A DNA stretch of 64,000 nucleotides from Haemonchus contortus. Its lineage: Eukaryota; Nematoda; Chromadorea; Rhabditida; Trichostrongylidae. Positions 22,801 to 33,184 of this stretch are shown one piece after another (positions within the stretch are counted from its first letter, which is position 1; each line of letters begins with the position of its first letter). The DNA lies in contig LS997562.1 in NCBI GenBank assembly GCA_000469685.2, forward strand, positions 45,388,869 to 45,452,868, in the 5' to 3' direction. A program made the position numbers and the translations under genes. Under the pieces are notes generated by a model, which did no database searches, was not told the DNA's origin, and worked only from the letters and a program-made list of their open reading frames with translations.

Positions 22801-25490
22801 CTTCCTTGTAAGAAGTCACTGACAAAGGCGTAGAAACTGAATGTGTGGTGTTTACAGCTTGGACGATTGAGGGGTGTTCATCCACATTGGGATGAGATTT
22901 GTGGACAACTTTTGAATGCGGCTTATTACAGGCTTCTGGAAAGGTCCGTTGGGTTGAGTCTTTTATGCTTTGGAACAGTAATCGCCAAAATCTGCTGATT
23001 ACAGGTCAGATAAGATGCTCATGATGTTGCAACGAAAGCTACCGGCTGATCCAAGTTTGCACTTTCCGACCACCATTCTCACCAGTGTTCAAGTGCACAT
23101 TCTCAATCCTGTGGATATAATGAGAGCGGTCTTGGACGAAGGTGTTACAGTCCCCGATTTTGTCTACCAATTTCCCCTTACTTCGACCTTGTCGGATCTC
23201 CTCTTCTTCCTTGATATCTTTATTTGAAAAATCACAAGTCTGTCAGTGTTAAATTTTCAGGCGTGTGCTGTTTCCCTTACGGAGCGATTCTCGACAAAAC
23301 GAATGCAATTCTAGATCAAATCGAGTATATGCTATACGGCGGAGAACACGTGGGTATTTTCAGTATTTTGGATAGGTGTTAGGTAATCAGCGGTACTCTC
23401 TTACAATACTGCTAGGTCTTTACTGTTATTCGGAAATCGCGTTTCGTTTTCAGAAGACCTTTAAACAACAATTTGAAATTATTTGGGATACTGGATTCCT
23501 ATTTGTTTTGAAATAGGTCTCCTGAATCCTTTCAAATTGACTTGGAAGAAGAGCTTTTAAGTTGAGATGGTCTAAAATGAGTTATATTAGTAAGAGTATC
23601 AATTCAAGAATGAGAATTTATATATAGCAATCAAGAACCGGTTAATAAATAATCGGATTGACAAATGTGCTGTTCAAGACCAAAATCAAGTGGGAACCTG
23701 TCGCTTTGATGGCAAAGAAAGCATCGTTGCACTATCGTACTCACCTGGAACGGACAATGGAAGAGAGGTACTTATAGTTTTTTCTTATTATATAAGTTTG
23801 TTCATACATCACACAAGCTTTTGATCATTCTTGGATAGCACGGCCGTCTTTCAAGGACTGTTGGTGATGGAGTCTGCATGTTTTGCATTTTTACCTGATA
23901 GTTATGAATACTTTAACTCGTTTGGGCTAGCTCGCAGTCAACTGCGCGTTGAAATGCGCCCTCTTCGCCTATTTCAGCTTCTATAACTTCGACGCAGGTT
24001 TACGGGAGAGGAGACTAGCCCGATCAGCCTGCCGGCTTCGCTCAATTATCCTCAGCTTTCTGAGAACTTACACAGTACACAAAAGAGTAACAACATGCAA
24101 ATAAGAATGTAAAGAAAATGGACAGAGAGTAAAGTTGAACAAGTCGAAAGATCATATCGGCGCAGCTAGCGGTGAGTTAAGTATCTCTTACCTTCAACTC
24201 ACGCTACTGTGATAACGGCGAATTAGGCCATGTCAATGTCTCCGTGCTTAGGCTAAAATCCCTTCCTTGATTGATTCATTAAGCCTGAAACTACGTCTGC
24301 ACTTGTGGATGATCTTGCATGACTATATTGTTTCACACGATTCCTTAATTGATTAACGGGAAGGAGCTCTCTAGAGATTCTGAAAAGATCCAAAGAACAA
24401 GTTTTGAAACCATTTTTCGCAATGACAGGCACGATCTTCACTGGGCTCATTAGAAAGAGCCAGCGGACGCTTCTAGAGTATATTGCTGAGGCTGTGGGCA
24501 GCTCTGCATGGGAAATAACGTGCTCCGATGCAAACACCGTCAGCGGCGGTGCAGTACATTGTTGTCAACAGACTCTATTCAGTGTTGTCAACGGGTGACC
24601 AGCGACGTTCGCGCTCAGCGTCTATGGGTGGTTTCAAGTTCAACGATTCATCGACCGACGACCGACGGTGTTTCTGGTCACGTGTTAACAACGCAGGACA
24701 GATTGCGTTTGGGGACCGCGTGAGGGGAGGCGGTCGTTTGGCGCGATGGGCGGGGTCGCGCCGCCCATTTGAGGCGGCGCGACTCCGCCCATTGCACCGT
24801 CCAACTCGTTCAGATCGCGTAATCTTCTACTCTCCTCTCCTCTATAGATGATAGATTGAGCTTCTATCATCTATATAGGAGAGGAAAGCGGAAGATTACG
24901 CGATCTGAACGAGTTGGACGGTGCGATGGGCGGAGTCGCGCCGCCTCAAATGGGCGGCGCGACCCCGCCCATCGCGCCAAACGACATACATCACCGCGTG
25001 AGCGGCATCCATCGATCTAGCGTTGTCAACACGTAGCCAGCAACGCCGTCTATGAGTCGGTGAATCGTTGAACTCTGAAAGCTCTCCTTCGCCGTGCTTT
25101 ACTACTGTCCAGATGTTGCGCATTTTCTGGACGCTTTGGCAATTGCAACTTTTAGGACCTTTCAGGCTTGGTGAAGGACTGCGATTGAAGGCTGCTCAGC
25201 GAATTCTACGACTCGACTCATTCCTTGTGGAAAGCACAGTTACAAAACTCGAAAAGGATACGACCAAGGTTCGTGTCAAGATAAGTTTAAATGCTAACTT
25301 GGATGCCAATTCTATTGTGCATATCTTCTAGGCCAGAGACGAGTTGAAATGGGAATTGGAGCAGTTGCAGCAACAAAACGCTCAGCTACGCAAAGACAAT
25401 CGGCAGTTGAAGATGGACCACATGCGTCTGGAAACTCGTGTTGAAGTGCTCGAACAGAAATTTAAGACTCTAGCTCGACTACTCAGCTGA
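19899..25490 (+). CDS. Plus-strand gene of unknown family with C-terminal coiled coil (5' end incomplete)
   Basis: Exons 19899-20106, 20195-20281, 22858-22943, 23005-23141, 23261-23349, 23636-23767, 25113-25268 and 25332-25490 have GT..AG borders and matching phases, giving 350 codons plus TGA. The first exon opens two bases into a codon, so at least one 5' exon is missing; exons at 9.9-10.5 kb could belong. The N-terminal part is Ser/Thr/Asn-rich and probably disordered. The middle (LGRLRGVHPHWDEICGQLL, then LPADPSLHFPTTILTSVQVH) looks like a folded domain I cannot name. The last exon is a leucine-zipper-like coiled coil (ELEQLQQQNAQLRKDNRQLK) running to the stop. Uncertain points: exon 25113-25268 has a second open frame (DVAHFLDALAIATF), and one or more exons may be missing between 20281 and 22858, where the intron holds a 1.9-kb fold-back element. 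Confidence 0.55.
20894..22808. mobile_element. 1.9-kb fold-back element with ~600-bp inverted arms
   Basis: The left arm (20894 to about 21490) and the right arm (about 22210-22808) are inverted copies from AAGGAAGGTCTTTCAGGGCG at the ends to TTCTAACGGCTTGTA and GAGCCTGGAAGCTTC-type sequence inside. About 700 bp of unrelated sequence lies between. Both arms carry the same open frame (VVDSDVDFEEGRLGW), but the differences between copies mostly change amino acids, so it is probably not selected. No target duplication is clear. It sits in the intron before exon 22858 of the coiled-coil gene, only 50 bp from that exon. Confidence 0.7.
24630..25078. repeat. Outer inverted-repeat element split by the 269-bp palindrome
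   Basis: The left arm (GTTCAACGATTCATCGACCG onward, about 24632-24715) is the inverse of the right arm (about 25003-25073, ending CGGTGAATCGTTGAACTC). Removing the inner palindrome and one CCGCGTGAG brings the arms together. Relatives occur at 60.46-60.66 and 63.80-63.96 kb. It lies in an intron of the gene ending at 25490. Confidence 0.65.
24725..24993. mobile_element. 269-bp near-perfect palindromic element with 9-bp target duplication
   Basis: Arms of about 115 bp share GTCGTTTGGCGCGATGGGCG at the outside and TCTATAGATGATAG-like sequence at the centre. The flanks are CCGCGTGAG at 24716-24724 and 24994-25002. The related repeat at 60.55 kb has a single CCGCGTGAG followed by CGGTACC, which is the empty site. 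It codes for nothing. A 9-bp duplication suggests Mutator-like transposition. Confidence 0.8.
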
Positions 25491-26759
25491 AAGCACTCTT
25501 CATCCTTCAATCGTTGAAAACAATTTTTGTGGGGTTTTGAGGAAGCGCTCGCTGGTAATATTATCTTGCTCACGCTTATTCTGACAATGAATGGAGTCGT
25601 ACCGCTATGTTAGCCTTTCTTTCTTTTGAATTCACCTGTGCTTGCCTGAAGCTATGTGGTCTTAACGCTACTAATGAGGTTAACTAAGCTGGTGTGGGAT
25701 TTTTCTTTACTGCGCAAATGTTCTTAATATTAATCTCCGACTCATGAGCATATTATTAAAAAGAGATTACGATCAACCCTTTGAAACAAAGTATGCAATC
25801 CTATCTTACCAGAAGTGTCATAGAAATTCATGGCTAGGCTGTTTACAGGCGCGAATAAGGTTCAACCGATGGGTCGTGAAATGTATTCTGCATTTTCATC
25901 CGTGGAATGTCACAGATGGGTGTAATTAAAGGCGAGGAGCTACACTCGGATTGGACATCTGCAGCCGGGGACACTACTATCTCCTTCCTACTGTTTTTAG
26001 CAGATCCTCAGCCTAATCTACTTAACACTTTGTGCTCGCGATAAGGCAAAGCCCTTTTTTGCCAAAATTGCCCTGGGGATATGAGAATAATTACTGCCAC
26101 CCATTAAGAAGCGAAACATTCATGAAGCACAATGCCGAGTGATAACAGCCTGTATGAACATCGAGATGTGTTGCGTTTTTTTTTTGCAGCTCTGCATTTT
26201 TCAGCACTCGTGACGTCTTCGTAGGTCTGCCCACCCATTAGCCGTTGTCACCCACAGTTCAGCAGATAGCTTTTTTGCAATACACTCTTAGTGATTTAAA
26301 TTGTTTTCTTCTACCGTTATCAACACCACCTTGGACAAACAGCACCCCTAGGGCTCTGATTTTCCTGGAGTTCATTTGTTTTCGCGACTTTGTATTCTGA
26401 TTCGTTTCTCTATTTCAAATTCCCTTTCAACTTCATGACCAGTTCCGTTTTATTGATTCCTTGCTGGCCATTTGCTTGTTTCCACTTTACTAACACTCAA
26501 TCGCCGTTTTCACTCACTTAAATGACAGACCGACTGCGGAATTTCAATGTTAGAAATAGAACAGCAGTTTAACATTTTTTTTTGCAAAATAAATAGCAAC
26601 TAGTTCGTTCCAGGGTTGCTTCGTATTCAACAAATATTCAGTGGCCTCTGCATTTGCCTATCCTACTTAAATAATACGCTAAGTGTGTCTATTAGATATA
26701 AGTGTCTGTCTGACCGGAAATTCATGACTTCCTGTCCCACTCTACCTATAGCATTCAAG

Positions 26760-26985
26760 TTTTGTATGAGTACAGGTGGCACGATGGGAACACTTATGGC
26801 AGGTAGCAAGACTTGACTCCGCCCACAGGGGGGGGGGGGGATTAGCTCGAAATACATGTTGGGCGAAAATTCATTGCTCCTGTTTTAGGGGACTTACGAT
26901 TAGAACATTAAAATCTCGCAGGAGTACAGGCGACATTGTGAGAGCATTGACGATAGGTGGTTGGCAGGAGTACACTAGCCCATAG
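26760..26985 (+). repeat. Modules of the ~110-bp repeat family upstream of the RTE fragment
   Basis: GTACAGGTGGCACGATGGGA, GCAAGACTTGACTCCGCCCA, a run of G, and GTACAGGCGACATTGTGAGA with GGTGGTTGGCAGGAGTAC recur in modified form at 28.13-28.56 kb, downstream of the RTE fragment. Confidence 0.45.
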
Positions 26986-27114
26986 TGAGTGTGACGTGCG
27001 TGGAAACTGGCAATTTGGGCATTGGCCATTCGAATTTGTCGAGTGTACAGCCGGCAGACCAGAATTTCGTCTTCTACAAGGAAGTCATTATCAACGTGAC
27101 TAACAGAGCGATGC

Positions 27115-28015
27115 CATTTCGCACACACATTTCAGCGCCGCTCTGGAGAGCATTAGGCATCCTTTGGCATGGTCCGCTTTGCAAACAACGTGCTCATAAC
27201 ATCGACCATCGAGCAGGTGGAACGAATGCTGGCCGTTAACAGTGTTCGTGGAAAGATGGGCTCGGGAATGAACATAACTAGAAGATGTTCTTGAGAAAAC
27301 GATTGGTACCTGGTGCTCCATTCACGCAAAACGGAACGGATATCCCTGATTCTAACAACGTGTATTTAGGTCGGGAAGTCGACATAATGAACGACCCAGC
27401 TTCGGAGGTGAGCAGAGGGAAACGCACCGCGCGGGGAGCATTCAAGAATAATGGGAGTAGTGAAGAAGACCATCAACTCTCACCTTTTCGACTACGCTGT
27501 CTTTCCTGCATTGACGTAAGCCTCGGAGACTTGAACCCTACGAAAGCATGATGAGCATGCTGTCAGCGTTACTCAACGCGCGGAAAGGGCGATGCGTGGA
27601 ATTTTTCTATACGCGCAAGTGCAGAAGGGAATCCAGAGTTTCGAGCTCGTCATCGAACGAACGAAGATCAGGGATGCCGTCGATTACGACAAGAAATCGA
27701 AGACCAGGTGGGCCGGTCACGTCATGCGATATAGTGATGACCGTTGGACCGGGGCGGTCATTAACTGGATCCCTCGGTATGTCAAGCGAACACCAAGCCG
27801 GCTGCCACAGCAATGTTCAGACTTCACGAAAGCTCTGAACGGAAGGGGTGCTGGGTCTCGTGTCTCTGAAGCGAGGACGATTCACTGGCCCCCTCTGGCT
27901 CGTGACAGGGACGAACGGAGATTATAATGGGGCCCGTCCGAGGAAAATCGATGATCAACGAGACGACAGGTGGTACAGATGATACGAGGGTTGCCTTTTA
28001 TATTTTGTTATTGGG
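27115..28015 (+). pseudogene. RTE-clade LINE fragment, dead reverse transcriptase C-terminal half
   Basis: Plus-strand frames recall nematode RTE reverse transcriptases: SAALESIRH, then a palm motif, then IEQVERMLAV, VYLGREVDIMNDPASE, and at 27592-27927 KTRWAGHVMRYSDDRWTGAV, WIPRYVKRTPSRLPQQCSDF and RDRDERRL. The palm motif normally reads F-A-D-D; here it reads FANN at 27177-27188, so both catalytic aspartates are gone. Frameshifts and a stop (near 27549) separate the blocks. The 5' end of the LINE is missing, as is usual for truncated insertions. It lies between two stretches of a ~110-bp repeat family. Confidence 0.8.
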
Positions 28016-28129
28016 CAACTCTAGCGTCACAACCTGGCGACTGACAGCTCTATCGTGAAGTTTTTGGAAAACAAACGATTTTTAATAATTAATATTCATT
28101 CTTGTTCTCTAATCCCGAAATATAAAGGT

Positions 28130-28560
28130 AACCTACCAGACGGCAGAATGGGTGGATAGGGCTGGACTCCGCCCTCAGGGTGCGAGGTTTGCGCGAAATG
28201 AATGTTTCAAAATTCATAACTCCTGTTCCCGTAGACCGTTAAGGTTCAATTATTGCACGAATACAGACGGCATCGTGGGAGCCCTGATGTTAGGCGAAAG
28301 GACTGAACTATGCCCACAAGAGGCATAGTGTTAGTGACATTTGTTAATTTGAACCTAGGGGGTTCAAATTTGGTAAGGTTGCAGGCGGTAAGATGGGAAT
28401 GCTGATGAGGGGGGGGGGGGGCGAGCAAAGAAATTACTAATTTGGACGCAGGGAGTTCAAACTTGACACGAGGCGGCAGGATCAGGACACCGGTGGTAGG
28501 TAGTAAAATGTGAGAGAACTGGATCCGCGCGTGTGGGTTATGGTGGGAGCGAGCCACGGG
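28130..28560 (+). repeat. Modules of the ~110-bp repeat family downstream of the RTE fragment
   Basis: Units start CAGACGGCAGAATGGGTGG, CAGACGGCATCGTGGGAGC, GCAGGCGGTAAGATGGGAA and GAGGCGGCAGGATCAGGAC, each followed by a CTCCGCCC- or TGCCCAC-like block. A run of G lies near 28409-28421. Confidence 0.5.
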
Positions 28561-28789
28561 TGAAATGAGCGCAACTTGAGTGCAAACACACAGTAAAGTT
28601 GAAATAAGAGAGGAATGTTGCTCGAACACAGAGGACTTGAGCAAGTCATCGCTCATGAAGGGCAGGGCGCGCACTTAATGTGTTGGTGTGTGCATGTGTG
28701 TTGTGTGCTGGAAATCAATAGCTCCTGTTCTCTTGACATCGCCGTTTCAACATGAAACTACGGAGAAAAAGTAAATATGGTCTTCAAAA

Positions 28790-29260
28790 ACTCACTGAAA
28801 ACATGTTCTCCAGACGTATTCTGAGATGCAACAAACCGATTTCATGTTTCAAAATTTCGATAACGGTCCTACCCACGAAATTTTCCGAAAAACTTGATCC
28901 ATCAGGACTGACTGAAAACATGTTCTCTAGAAGTATTCCGAGACGCTAAATCAAAAGCAACAAAGCGGAAGTCTGTGTTGCCTAGAAACAGAGATACAGC
29001 AGCTTCTTTGTTTCAAAATTTCGATAACGGTCCTCTCCACGAGTTTTCCGGAAGAATTTCTAGCTAAGCATTGACTGAAGACATGTTCTCCAGACGTTTC
29101 TGCATCAAATGCAAAAACTACTAACGCCTGTATCACCTATGAACCGAGATATGGTCTCTTTTGAGTTCTCGGTAATGGTCCAGTGCGTGAAATTTTCCAA
29201 AATAACGTGGTCTCTCGGAATTCACTGAAAACGTATCCTCTAGATGTATCGAACCATATA
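28790..29260 (+). repeat. Diverged tandem repeat with ACATGTTCTCCAGACGT core
   Basis: CTGAAAACATGTTCTCCAGA occurs from about 28795 and in varied form near 28912, 29070 and 29224, giving a period of about 115-160 bp. Each unit also has a TTTCAAAATTTCGATAACGG-like block and a (C/G)AAATTTTCC block. No coding frame spans it. Confidence 0.55.
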
Positions 29261-29966
29261 TGAGTTCTCCCACATTTGTCTGTTTTAAATGGCGTCACGG
29301 ACAATCACAAGAAGTTCGCTTAAAAACTCATTCTATTGATCATTGATTTCCTATACCCATGCACACAGCGCCCGTCAATGCAGCAATTTCCTCGAGACTT
29401 TCGTTCGTTGAGTGAATTCAATTTTCAAAATTGTCTTGTATGACACAAGCTATTATATTTTACAAAGGCCATAACAAGAAAGCCATCATAACACCAGATT
29501 TCAACAATTAGAGGTACATGAACCCATACAACATGAGTTCTTAGGACGTTAACATAAAATCTGTGCAATCAAATGATTGCTTCTTGGAGGTTTCGTGCTC
29601 CATGCAAACCTCTTGGCGAAAAAATGAAGCCCGAATGAGCAGTCTCGAAATGTGCGCTAATTATAGATGAATTTCATTTCATTCGAGAAATTTCTAGTTT
29701 ACTTTTCGGCGAAGTGGTTTCCAAAGAATACCAATCGGACTTACGCGTGCAAGACATCACTAAGTGGTCCGTAATAGTAGTGAAATCAATGCAGTAATCA
29801 ATAATAATCAATAGACTCTCTATTTCAATACCCACACCCATGTCCACATACCCCTAAGTGATATTCATAATCTTCATCGTGCCTAGGTGACTTTCCGCGG
29901 CAGACGCACAAACCGACATACAAACAGACGCACAAATTTACCGCATTATATGAAGAGAAATAGAAT

Positions 29967-30241
29967 GGCTGCTTTCATAGTCCGCCGGCCGGCCGGCGTG
30001 CCGGCGTGCCGGCGAGCGTGCCGGCGGAGGCAGTGCTAGCGGGGAGGAGGGAGGCAGACAGATAGGCAAACAGTCCACGCCCCTTCGAGGGGTTGAAAAC
30101 AAACAACCTTCGAAGGGGCGTGGACTGTTTGCCTTACACTGTCTGCCTCCCTCCTCCCCGCTAGCACTGCCTCCGCCGGCACGCTCGCCGGCACGCCGGC
30201 ACGCCGGCCGGCCGGCCGGCCGGCGGACTATGAAAGCAGCC
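29967..30241. mobile_element. GC-rich hairpin element, family GGCTGCTTTCATAGTCC (copy 3)
   Basis: A 275-bp near-perfect palindrome starting GGCTGCTTTCATAGTCCGCC and ending with its inverse. The arms include CCGGC repeats, GGAGGCAGTGCTAG, GGAGGGAGGCAGACA and GGCAAACAGTCCACGCC around a loop near GTTGAAAACAAACAACC. No coding capacity. No consistent target duplication is seen in the copies. Confidence 0.75.
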
Positions 30242-30502
30242 AAAGGTCTCTGCACAACATGTACAGGGAGCATAATGGAGGATAGGCAAAAAGGCGTTGT
30301 GAGGCTGAGGTTCCACCCACTACGCTAGATACAGAATTCGAATGAAAAGCCTTCCAACACTGTCGGTAGGTGGTTGTTTCGGGTCTTGAAAGGAAGTAGC
30401 GGTGTTTCAAAATGCAGCATTTCTCCCAAAGTAACCTCAGCACCGGCTTCACCCGGTGCTGGATCCCTCTGCGGTCCAGCTCCACCCGGAGCTTGTTCAA
30501 TG

Positions 30503-30630
30503 TGGGCTGGTGGTGCCAACCACCCGCCGGCCAGCGGCTAAGCCGAGTGGTCCCAAGGAACACCGCAGGCGTTCTTCAGGATCACTTGGCTCGGCCGCTG
30601 GCCGGTGGGTGCTCGGCAACACCAGCCTAC
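30503..30630. repeat. 128-bp palindrome
   Basis: The left arm GGGCTGGTGGTGCCAACCACC and CGCCGGCCAGCGGCTAAGCC pairs with the right arm GGCTCGGCCGCTGGCCGGTG and GGCAACACCAGCC, with a loop near CACCGCAGG. Probably a small hairpin transposon; no clear duplication. Confidence 0.55.
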
Positions 30631-31019
30631 TCGGATGGGTGTTCATAGGTAGACCCCCCTTCCCCACCCACTTACTCTCCATGCATGTGTCGAAGGATAC
30701 CACTATTGCGTTACTTGCCACTATTCTCCCTATTGCGACGACTTGCGTGACACAACCGATTTTCAACAATCATATACATTGAAGTGTTTGCTCAAAAGCA
30801 TTCCTCCTTGGCGATTCTGAGTTTCCAACCCAGGAAAAGTGCCACTGCAGGGCACAGAGAGAGTCCTTGAAAAAATGTCTAAGAAGGTCTGGCCAGGCTG
30901 TAAGCCAAAACGACATCATTGCTATATAAAACGGGGCAAACATTTGGGCTAAAAGTCATGCAATGGTTCGTGGACCTCCGACCTCTGTTCCCAGAATAGT
31001 GCGCGGAGTCTCGGCTCAA

Positions 31020-31275
31020 CAGGGGACGGAACTTACGTGCGTCCGAGGATGCGCGCAGCAGCTGCGCTGCAATGTTCATGGCGATTCACACGACCCTACT
31101 ACTGGGACCCAAACTTGAAGTAGATTTGTTTAGTAGGGTCAGCCAATCCTACTGATCTACTCTACTTTGAATTTGGGCCTCAACGATAGGCGCTGAAGTC
31201 GTTCAGATCGCCACGAACTTGGCCGCGCATGTCGTCGCGCGCAACCTCGGACGCACGTATGTACCCATACCCGTA
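31020..31275. repeat. Fold-back repeat, family with ACTTGAAGTAGA centre
   Basis: The left arm (TACGTGCGTCCGAGGATGCG, GGCGATTCACACGAC) pairs with the right arm (GTCGTTCAGATCGCCACG, CCTCGGACGCACGTA). The middle holds AACTTGAAGTAGA and its inverse TCTACTCTACTTTGAATT around TAGTAGGGT. Related units are at 13.02-13.32 and 10.88-11.22 kb. Confidence 0.55.
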
Positions 31276-31811
31276 ATATGGAGTGTGGACTTGACCGTCG
31301 ATACGATGTCCTCAATAGCATGCACTCATTGTAAGTGCCGTATCCATTACTGCTGTAGGACTAGCAGAACCCACTGAGTAAGAAAGGCCAGACGAGAGGA
31401 GCTTGCCTCGGGGGATGAGGAATCTATCTCAGGATTGGAGACCATCCAAAATATTATAGTTGGACTAGAAGGATATTAGTTCGGACCCTAGGTTTCAACT
31501 ATAACGCTATACCTGGAGGGATTGTAAGGAACAAAATACCTTGGAGTCTCTGCAATGTAGAAGAAAAAACCTGATCTTGTGACAGCATTTAAAATTATTA
31601 CAGGCAGGTTGTCGATTGACATGCGGACTTTCTTCACCTTACTCCCGCCAACAACTAGAGGAGAAACCTTCGCTCCCTAAGGCCAGGTCCTCCATTAGAA
31701 ATAAGTTTTTCACTCTGCTGGCCTTCTCAGAGTTCGCTAAATTTTGCAAAAAGTATCTCTTGGCAAACAACACCGCTCAACTGAAGAGGAATGTGAACAA
31801 GTACTACGCTT

Positions 31812-32010
31812 GGCTGCTTTCATAGTCCGCCGGCGTGCCAGTCGAGGTAGTGCTAGGGGGCGGAGTGAGGCAGACGGTCGGTCGACGCGGTCGCGTCGCT
31901 CTCAAGCCCCTTCGAAGGGCTGAAATCAAAGAAAAACAAGACCAAAAACCAAACAACCAGGGGCTTGTGCAAATGGCACGCCGGCAAGCCGGCGGGCTAT
32001 GAAAGCAGCC
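31812..32010. mobile_element. GC-rich hairpin element, same family (copy 4)
   Basis: Begins GGCTGCTTTCATAGTCCGCC and ends GGCTATGAAAGCAGCC. The interior is diverged: AGCCCCTTCGAAGGGCTGAA and ACCAAACAACCAGGGGCTTG, the latter shared with the 7.4-kb copy. It lies 92 bp from the LTR retrotransposon. Confidence 0.7.
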
Positions 32011-32101
32011 AGTGAGCCGAAGTAAGTGGTGGTTCCTCAGCTAGTCGGGTGAGTCGAAGTGAACAGAATGTTTAACATTGACCGCCTGCGAGGAACGATA
32101 T

Positions 32102-32626
32102 TGTTTTGGGGCATCACTCCCAAATGTAGGGTTGGTGGTTCTTTTATGTACCTTTACACCTCTATGCTTACAACCTTTTATTCCCTCGGTTACTTGACAA
32201 CGTAACATAAAGTCTAACAATAAACTACATTGTGTGAACGTGAAAAATACAACATTGCTAGAATCCCTTTACAACGAATCATCATTAAGGCTACCCAGCT
32301 ACTTGTATTTTGTTGAGCTTGACTCTTGACGATTGTTAGGTTGACCTTGAGTACCCGTGCCTTTCGCTGACCTACGTCTTCGTGGGTCCACCTGCAGACG
32401 AGACTGGCAGCTAGGCCTCCCCCGGTTCAGCCTCCATCCGTGGTCGGCTATTGCCCGTGGGATCCTCAGTCCTGGCTGCGGGGCCGATCCTTGAGCTGCA
32501 GGGAGGGCGGTCACTACGGCGTCCCGCACTAGAAGCTGCGAAGTCTTCCCCCGCCTGGAGCTCTCCTGAGCCTTTATACCCCCCTGGGCGGGGCGAACAA
32601 TACATCATGAACAGGGATTCATGACA
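32102..32626 (-). repeat. 3' LTR of the retrotransposon
   Basis: Begins TGTTTTGGGG and ends TTCATGACA on the plus strand, is flanked outside by GATAT, and matches the other LTR almost base for base. It is uninterrupted and serves as the reference for the split copy. Confidence 0.92.
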
Positions 32627-32637
32627 CTCCCCAGGCA
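32627..32637 (-). other. Polypurine tract next to the 3' LTR
   Basis: On the minus strand GCCTGGGGAG runs directly into the LTR start TGTCATG. Position and purine content fit the plus-strand DNA primer of an LTR element. Confidence 0.6.
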
Positions 32638-33184
32638 AGCGTGATAGCCAGTAACGAGTTGACTTTGTTCTGGCTTCCTCCCCACAAGGCGAAAGGTTGA
32701 TAAAATAGATTGATTTTTTTTTGAGTGAATTAAAAAGGCTTGAAAGTTGAGATTGAGCTGCAGTAGCCTGGATAATGAAAGACATTACAATAAGAAAAAT
32801 GCGTAATAATGATGTTAGTTAACAAAGGAATTAGTAATGTCGTCTAGTTCACAATGTCGAGGGTTGAGGGATATCTGTGTCCTATCGTTTTAGCTGATCG
32901 CTACCGCACTTGCACTGCATCCGCTCGCTCGCATTATTCGGTATCCATGCGCTGGCTCCATAGGTTAGGTGTACGTGGCGTCGTTGGAGGTGGTGCAGCT
33001 AAAGCCTGAATAAAAGTACGACTTGACTAGTACACACCCGCGCTTTTGCTCTTCCATTTGACGGGTTGTACGGTATAGGCTCGCGTTTCCATTTGCGGCG
33101 GTCATTGATTTTTTTGTTTTGTTTTTTTTGTTTTTGTTTTTTTTTTGATTGCTTTTATTTTTTGACCTTGTTTGGTTTTCGCTA

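Noticed and set aside
30228..30563. 111-codon minus-strand frame
   Set aside because: Overlaps the 30.5-kb palindrome and the hairpin element end; no domain.
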